Positions 57,469 through 64,000 of a stretch of 64,000 bases of DNA are shown piece after piece. The position numbers and the translations under genes were made by a program. How positions within the stretch are numbered: the first letter of the stretch is position 1; the number at the start of each line of letters is the position of its first letter. The notes beneath the pieces are model-generated. The model made no database searches, was not told the origin of the DNA, and saw only the letters and a program-made list of their open reading frames with translations. The DNA is from Cephalopachus bancanus (taxonomy: Eukaryota; Chordata; Mammalia; Primates; Tarsiidae). Location of the stretch: assembly GCA_027257055.1 (NCBI GenBank), contig JAPVLO010000180.1, forward strand, positions 1,860,001-1,924,000. Direction: 5' to 3'.

Positions 57469-58371
57469 GGATTTTGGCTTTTTTGGTGTGACTCTGGGTC
57501 ATGTTAAAAATCCTGTGAAGAACCTTGAGTTTTCTTGGTGCCTTGGCAGGCAACCAAGTCTGTGATGCCAGACCACAGGTTCTGGTCTCCCTCCTTGGGA
57601 GGAAGCACCTGTGTGGTTTGGATCTTGGCTGCTGCCAGGCCGGGGCCTTGACCCCAAGAGTGCTTCTTGGGTGGCCTGGGCTTGGTGGTAGCCTGCTTCC
57701 AGTTCTGATTCCCACACTCTGAGCTGTCTTGCTTTTGTGTTCCTCTGTACCTGGGTCTCCACCTCCCGTGAGGCCCCCAGGGCTGAAGCTCTCCAAGCCC
57801 AGAAACAGGTGACAGAAGCGGCTGTTCACACCCACCACTGGCCACCCCTTCCTTGAGTGGGAGCTAGGAATCTGTTGTTAGAAGTCCTGGAACCCTATGT
57901 TTCCTCCAGCACTGCCCCTCTTTCTAGAAATGTCCTGGGGCCAGCAGTGGGGGCAGGGCCACAGCCTAAGGGAGGGTGCAGACAGGGTGGGAGAGAGTCA
58001 AGGGAGGCTTTTCAGATCTGAGGAAGGAGCTGCCAAGGGGGAGGGAGGGACAGGACGATGGCTGGGTCTGCAGAACAGCAGGGCAGGGTGAGGGAGGCCT
58101 GGGTGGACCAGGTTGAGCCTGGAGGGAGGGTGAGAGGTGGGAGTGCCTGAGGGAGGGTGGGCATCTCCTCCTGGACTCTGCCTTCCTTTAGCATTGGGGG
58201 GACTCTAAGGTCAGGGAGCAGGGAGCTGGCTGGCCAGAGTACTGCCAGGGTGGGTGGGTGTCCGTGGGGTCAGCTAAAAGGGAAAGGTCACTGGCCCTGA
58301 GGGAGGAGCTGAGCTGGCAGAAGGAGTCTGGGGTGGGCTGAAGTCTATCTATGGCCTGGGGCAGCCAGAAG
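57469..58371. other. GC-rich unique sequence
   Basis: The right part (57950-58150) is rich in gggagg and gggtg. No exon is recognised. Confidence 0.4.
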
Positions 58372-58622
58372 CAGGGGAGGGAGGGGCTGGAAGGGAGAGA
58401 AAGAAAGGGACTGTGGGGGGTGGGGGGGTGGGAGGAGGTGGGAGGGAGCTGGGAGGGTGCGGGGAAGGGGGTAGGAGGGGGCTGGGAGGTGGTGAGGAAA
58501 GGGTTGGAAGGGGTGGGAAGGGGTCTGGAGGGGGCTGAGAGGGGGCTGCGAAGGGATGGGAGGGGCTGGGTGGGCCACAGGAAAGAAAGTGCAGGGGTGG
58601 TGGTGAGGGTGGGGTGGGGCCA
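58372..58622 (+). repeat. G-rich minisatellite (ggga/ggggctgggag)n
   Basis: About 250 bp of degenerate g-runs separated by single a, t or ct, for example 'gggggtgggggggtggg' near 58420. Strong G-quadruplex potential on the plus strand. Minus-strand frames are proline/serine-rich artefacts. Confidence 0.92.
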
Positions 58623-58778
58623 GGGAGACCCTGCTGGGGGGTAGAACCTCCCACCCTCCGTGATTCTGGGCAATTCACCCAACCCTTGGCCAAGTCTCCT
58701 CCTCCTTCTCATGGGGACATGGCTTCACAGGTCACTGGTGAGGTCAGATGGGAAAGTGGGTTAAAAATGAGAAAACTA

Positions 58779-59067
58779 AGCTGCGCTCGGTGGCTCAGCC
58801 TGTAATCCCGTGCCTTGGGAGGCTGAGGTAAGTGGATTGCCTGAGCCCGCGGGTTCGAGACCCACCTGGGCAACTTGGTGAGACCTCATCTCTACAATAA
58901 ATCAAAAAATCAGCTGGGTGTGGTAGCGCATGCCTGTAATTCTGGCTACTCGGAAGGCTGAGGCGGAAGGATCGCCGGAGCCCAGCAGGTCGAGGCTGCG
59001 GTGGCCAGGAGCGGCCACTGCACTCCATTCTGGGCGACAGAGTGAGACTCCAACTCAAAAAAAAAAG
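58779..59067 (+). mobile_element. Alu, lineage-specific type, long-linker subfamily
   Basis: Full-length, with target duplication tgagaaaacta at 58768-58778 and 59068-59078. 'Ctgggcaacttggtgagacc' and 'acaataaatcaaaaaatc' are clean. Confidence 0.97.
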
Positions 59068-59078
59068 TGAGAAAACTA

Positions 59079-59940
59079 GCCTCTGGATCTGAGCTACTGT
59101 CGGCCAGCTTTGTTATTAATCCTCCAGAAAGTCGGATGGGATCTCCTCACCACAGGCCATGTTGAACGGGGTATTTGCCCCCTGGGCGGTGAGACAACAC
59201 AGCACTGCCATGTGGGACTCATCACCATGCAGTTCCCCTGAGGCAGGTTCATCATGACAGGATTAAGGGCGCTGGCTGCAGTTGGGCACCAACTGGGGAA
59301 ACGTGTGTGCAGAGACATCAAGGCCGAGTGATGGCTCTTGTTGGGGTATGGCCCTAGTGTCTGGCAGGACGCTCTGATCTGTGCTCTGTAATGCTGTGCG
59401 TGCCCCCTGCCACCCCGATTCACACTGGTGTTAACACATGCATGTCACGTTACCTGCTCATGTGTGTCTCGCTGTCCGTGAGCCCATGTCGGGTGGTCCA
59501 CGGACTGACTTAGTAGCACCTCATTTATGGGAGAAGTATTTGCCTCCATTGCTGTGAAAGTGCTAACCACTGGCCCACATGGCTTCTCCTCTGAGTGTGG
59601 GCCATCACGTCTTGGCTTCAAGGGCCGGCAACACATGAGTATGGTCTCCGTGTCCTGGCCAGTGTTAAATCCTGGACGAGGAGAGGGAGCTGTTCCACCG
59701 TTGATAAACGCGTCCTTACCCGACTGCGTGCTGCACCCGCCCGTGGTCTCTCCAGGACACAAGGCTCTGCCGGCCCCGGGGCCATTCATTAAGGGAAGCC
59801 CCTCTCCCCCTTGGAACGGCCAGTGTGGCCTCCATCCAAGCGCACTGGACGTGTGCCTTGTGATTGGTCTGGTCAGGGGGTTGGGTGACCCCAAGGCGGC
59901 AGATCCTGTTTTGTAAGGCCCCGTCTCATCTGAAGCCTGA
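59079..59940. other. Unique sequence
   Basis: Minus frames up to 266 codons (59445-60245) cross an Alu monomer and lack any domain. No gene called. Confidence 0.4.
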
Positions 59941-60066
59941 TTTTTAAGAGAAGAGGTCTTCTTGCTATGTTTCCCAGGAGGGTCTTGAACTCCTGGGCTC
60001 AGGCAACCCTCTCTCCTCAGACTCCCAAAGTGCTGGGATGACAGGTGTGAACCACTGTGCCCCGCC
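59941..60066 (-). mobile_element. Alu monomer (FLAM/AluJ left arm)
   Basis: 'Gcttgctatgtttcccagg'-type antisense left arm, ending 'gtgaaccactgtgccccgcc'. Confidence 0.85.
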
Positions 60067-61670
60067 TGAGCCTGATTTTGAAGCAAAAGGCGAGGTGGGT
60101 GTGCAGGTGGTGAGGACCAAACCACCTGCCTCTCCCAAATGGGCGAGGGGCCACTTTGGAGTCCCCACAGGCCTGACTGAGGCCTCATCCTGCCCCGCCT
60201 GCCTGTGTCCCGTGGATGCCTTGGCTGCCCGGAAGGCCCCAGCATTCCCGCCTCTGCTTGGGCTTAGCCATGAGCTGCCATGCGCCTGCTGACCTCTCAC
60301 TTCCATGGGTCACGGCGCTTGGCAACAGCCACCCAGGTCCATGGTCCCCGCAGTCGTTCTTACTCAGCCGTCTCAACCTCCAGCTGTGACTCCAACCTGT
60401 CTGCAGGGGTCCCGTGCCAGATGGCTGCTGATGCACGGCTTAGTGGCTGCACTTTCACGGTGAGCCTGGGACTGTCAGGACCCACAGACGGGTCCTCGTG
60501 GCTAGCCGGGCACCAGCAGGGCATCTTGCTCTGGACACCACTGTACAGTCTGAGTCTGAGGACTACAGTCGCTCCACCCTCTGGGGATGGAGGCAAACAG
60601 CCCTGTGCGGAAGCCACCTGGGGAGGGTGCTGGGCAAACTCAGGCCTGCAGGATCCGGCAGGGGAGAGGCCACCCACACAGAGGCACCAAAGGGAGGTCT
60701 CAGTGATCCTGTGGAGACCGCCCTTCAAAAATGTCCCACAAGGGGGCTTTATGTTTCCATATTAGCCATCATCAGCCATGCCTTCCACGAGGGGTTGGTC
60801 CTCGACCGTGAACCTCGGGCTTGGCAGCTCCCCGTGGCCCGGGGTGTGAGCCGCCAGCCACGGACACTCCTGATGGCGGGACGGTGGCTGTGTCAGTCCC
60901 GCAGAGAAGATCCAGGAATGCCCACAGGTCCGCCACAAACTCCATTTCGTGATAGAACAACTGCGGGTGTGGGACGAGGGGAAGGCCGACATGTGCAGGA
61001 AGTTGGAAGACGACGCCTGGGGCTCGGACTCCCTTCCCACCGCGGTTTCTATGCAGAAGAAACTGGCACGAAGGCTCCCGCTGAAGTTCCCACTGGCACG
61101 AGGGCTCTGGGGTACTGTGAGGGGCCCCGCCTGCTCCCCAGAGAGCCTGGAGACACGCAGGCCAATGCGAGACCTCAGCTGCTTTCCCTGGAGAGTGCGA
61201 CTTAAGGCTCATTTCCCAGTGTGAAGCACAAGCTGGTGCCCTGACAAAGGGATCCCAAGCCTCATTAAGCAGGTGTGCAAGGGTTGCAGGGGGACAGAGG
61301 GGCAGGTGCCCTCCCAGCGCTTCTGAGGTCACACCGTCCACACCACCCAAGCAGAAAGCTGGTCTCACGGGCGGGCGCTGAGAGGGCCCAGGCCACATGC
61401 AGGGCTCGGAGCTCAGGGTGGGTTAAGAAATGAAGGCACCCCGCAACGAGGTGCAGAAACTCTTCGGGTTGGACGAATTCATCCCATAGCACAACACCTG
61501 AAAACACAACACAGTGACTTTGTGTATGGACGTATTTGGAACGACTGTGAAAAGCCTCAAGCTGAGTTCGTGTGAGAATGCAGGATCTGGACCAAGTTAA
61601 GCCCTGTCCATATTCAAGGAAAACAAAATTCAAGTCAGTGGTTTCTGGCTCAAAATGGAGCACTCAAGTC
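60067..61670. other. Unique GC-rich sequence
   Basis: Frames of 161-235 codons occur on both strands without a domain. A short duplicated word 'ctggcacgaaggctc' / 'ctggcacgagggctc' occurs at about 61063-61107. No exon supported. Confidence 0.4.
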
Positions 61671-61957
61671 CGGTTCGGGGCATGGTGGTTCACGTTTGTA
61701 ATCTCAGCACTTTGGGAGGCCATGGCGAGAGGCTCTCTTGAGGCCAGGAGTTTGAAACCAGCCTGGGCAACATAGCGGGTCCTCATCTTTACAAAAAAAA
61801 ATCGTTTTAGCCAGATGCGGTGGCACGCATCTGTCATCCCCGCTGCTTGAGAGGCTGCGATGGGAGGATTGCTTGAGCCGAGGCTACAGTGAGCTATGAC
61901 CACACCACTACACTTCAGCCTCGGCAACATAACAAGACCTCATCTGTATTAAAAAAG
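61671..61957 (+). mobile_element. AluJ-like element
   Basis: An older dimer: 'ggttcggggcatggtggtt', 'ttgaggccaggagtttgaa', 'ggctacagtgagctatgac', with a decayed A-tail. Confidence 0.9.
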
Positions 61958-61964
61958 TAAGTAA

Positions 61965-62434
<470 letters not shown>

Positions 62435-62455
62435 TTTTTTTTTAAATATCAAAAT

Positions 62456-62622
62456 ATTAGCTGATCATGGTGGTGCATGCCTGTAGTCCCAGCTGCTTGG
62501 AGGCTGAGGCGGGAGGATTGCTTGAGCCCAGGAGTTGGAGGCTGCAGTGAGCTATGATTGCACTGCTGCACTCCAACCTGGATGAAAGAGCCATATCCTG
62601 TCTCAAAATAATAATAATAAAT
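62456..62622 (+). mobile_element. Second Alu right monomer in tandem
   Basis: Nearly the same arm again ('ttagctgatcatggtggtg', 'gttggaggctgcagtgagc'), ending in an (AAT)n-modified tail. Confidence 0.88.
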
Positions 62623-62799
62623 AAAAACCACCACTGCCCCAACAAAGTCCCATTTAAACACCACCATTTCTAGAATTGTTTTCTTCTTGCTGTGCAAATT
62701 CCAGCTCTGTCTCCCCCTGCCTCCCCTGCAAACAAACAAAAGCTGAGCCCCATGCACCATGCATGGCTATCAGGGAGGGCGGCACCCAGGCCCCACTCC

Positions 62800-63240
62800 C
62801 TCTCAGAAACAAAAGCCAGAGGCCTCTGCGCCGCCTGGACCTCGCGGACATCTTCCAGATGTGTTTGCCATTGGCTCCCGCGTCCCCGTCAGTCCCCGCT
62901 GTTCCCAATTGCCCATGGCCTATTAGGAGCGGTTTCAGCCAAGGTATTTCCCTGTTTATCTACTCCCCAGTCCCAGGAACTTGACTATGCATGAGTAACT
63001 GGCCCGAGATGCTGCTTTTGTTTGACATTTTGCATTCGTTAAAAACCAGTCATCTGCATGTTTTATAAACCCGTAGGGGTCTCTCTCCCCTCCTCGGTGC
63101 TGGAAGTGCTCATTAATATCTGTGAAAGTTGCGGGGCCCCAGACAGGGGGAGGCCTGACCTGCTGAGTGTGGTTTTAGGGAATTTGTCTTAAAAAAAAAC
63201 AACCACCAAAGCACTTGATAGTCACTGGCAGGGCAGTTCA
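62800..63240. promoter_or_regulatory. Enhancer-like island 9
   Basis: Non-repetitive, with 'ccattggctcccgcgtcc', 'gcccatggcctattagg', 'tgactatgcatgagtaact', 'gacattttgcattcgttaa', 'catgttttataaacccg' (CDX/HOX-like) and 'gctcattaatatctgtg'. Same look as the other islands. Inferred enhancer. Confidence 0.5.
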
Positions 63241-64000
63241 GGACAGAAATGGGAGTGCCTGCCTGCCTCCAGCTGGGATGCTTCCTCTCCCAACCCAGGA
63301 TGTGTGTCCCCCCACCCTGTGTATCCAAGGCGATCTCTCCTCAGGGGAAGCCCCCCTCACTCGGACTCCTCCTTTCCCTGAAAACCAGCAGCTCCTCCAC
63401 TTACCCGGCCTCCCCGTGCCAAGTACCACCGAGGCAGTTCTAGGATTCAAGGTCAAAAAGGCCTCTGCTCTTGGTACTAGTGAAGAAAGCGGGATCACAA
63501 GGGAACCACAGCGGGAACGTGGAGGGCGTGGGGATAGACCCCAGGCAGAAGAGCAGCCAGGAAGGGTCTCAGAGAGGAGCCGGACACACATGCCAAGAAA
63601 GGGCGGTGGCCACTGAGAAGGAGTCTGAATTCTGCCCCACGGGTCACCACTCCTCACCTGTGTCCCACGTGGACCCGCCACAATGGAAGCCCACAAGATG
63701 TGGGTTAAGATGCAGTTTCCCGGGACTGCCAATTCTTGGGGTGTGCGTTTTTCTCCAGTGTAATGGGTGATTAATGCACCTCGAAGTTTGAGAAACGCTA
63801 TAGGAGCAGGCGGGAGCCAGACTCTTCGGTGGTATTTACTGTCCAGACATGACGCGTGCACCTGTCGAGTCTCTTTCAACTCCAGTCCCAGGTCCCCAAT
63901 CCTCTGCCTCCTCCTCCCCCAGAAGCAGCCTTAAGAATGGTTCCTCAGGCGGCTCTCCTTGGAGCCTGGTGTTGGGTCACTTGCCTACATGGTCTCCAAT
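63241..64000. other. Unique sequence to the window end
   Basis: Mostly GC-rich chance frames. 63735-63800 ('gtaatgggtgattaatgcac', 'cgaagtttgagaaacgct') resembles the end of a MER5-type hAT repeat. No gene called. Confidence 0.4.

Noticed and set aside
59445..60245. 266-codon minus-strand frame
   Set aside because: It runs through an Alu monomer, shows no domain and overlaps frames on the other strand.

Overview
This window looks like nuclear DNA from a primate. It holds many Alu elements (dimeric, 7SL-derived, with A-tails and target-site duplications), together with L1, L2, MIR, MaLR/MLT1-type LTRs and fragments of hAT and mariner DNA transposons, spread through mostly GC-rich sequence. 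The younger Alus do not look like human AluS or AluY. They share an unusual diagnostic set: a shortened 'GGCTCAGCCTG' A-box region, an 'ACAATAAATCAAAAAAT' linker and a 'GCGGTGGCCAGGAGCGGCCACTGCACTCC'-like right arm (quoted in pieces in the entries). The older Alus are AluJ- or monomer-like. A non-anthropoid haplorrhine such as a tarsier would fit, but that is an inference from memory of Alu families and not something proved here.

I found no protein-coding exon that I would defend. The long open frames are low-complexity arrays, antisense L1 or chance frames in GC-rich DNA. The window is best read as intergenic or deep-intronic DNA that carries islands of probable regulatory sequence. Nine blocks (about 4.24-4.53, 7.80-8.26, 12.1-12.56, 19.09-19.54, 25.08-25.99, 39.0-39.33, 48.72-49.2, 50.02-50.24 and 62.8-63.24 kb) switch abruptly to AT-rich sequence dense in homeodomain, octamer, MEF2-like and similar motifs, with no recognisable repeat. 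That is the look of conserved non-coding enhancers around a developmental transcription-factor gene. The conservation itself cannot be seen from one sequence.

Layout: 0-0.3 kb is a decayed mariner transposase. 0.3-8 kb is mostly unique, with a 0.42-kb inverted duplication (2.3-4.0 kb), a MIR, a hAT-like MITE and two enhancer-like islands. 8.7-16 kb has two MaLR LTRs, minisatellites, an Alu, a purine tract and an island. 16.5-18.15 kb is an L2 element broken by an Alu and an L1 piece. 19-26 kb has two islands, an Alu, minisatellites and a solitary ERV LTR. 26-29 kb has an AluJ, L1, L2, an LTR and a purine tract. 30.0-31.5 kb is a 1.5-kb CACTCA-type array. 32-38 kb has an AluJ carrying a small retroposed insert, an LTR with two Alu insertions, a perfect-TIR MITE and an MLT1. 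39-44 kb has an island, an old antisense L1 with a nested Alu, and other old repeats. 44.5-50.4 kb has a MaLR LTR, an AluJ, a large CCAT array, a direct duplication and islands. 52.5-56.8 kb has a 58-bp minisatellite and a 3.3-kb antisense L1 ending in an LTR with a nested Alu. 57-63 kb has Alu monomers, a G-rich minisatellite, an Alu cluster and a last island.
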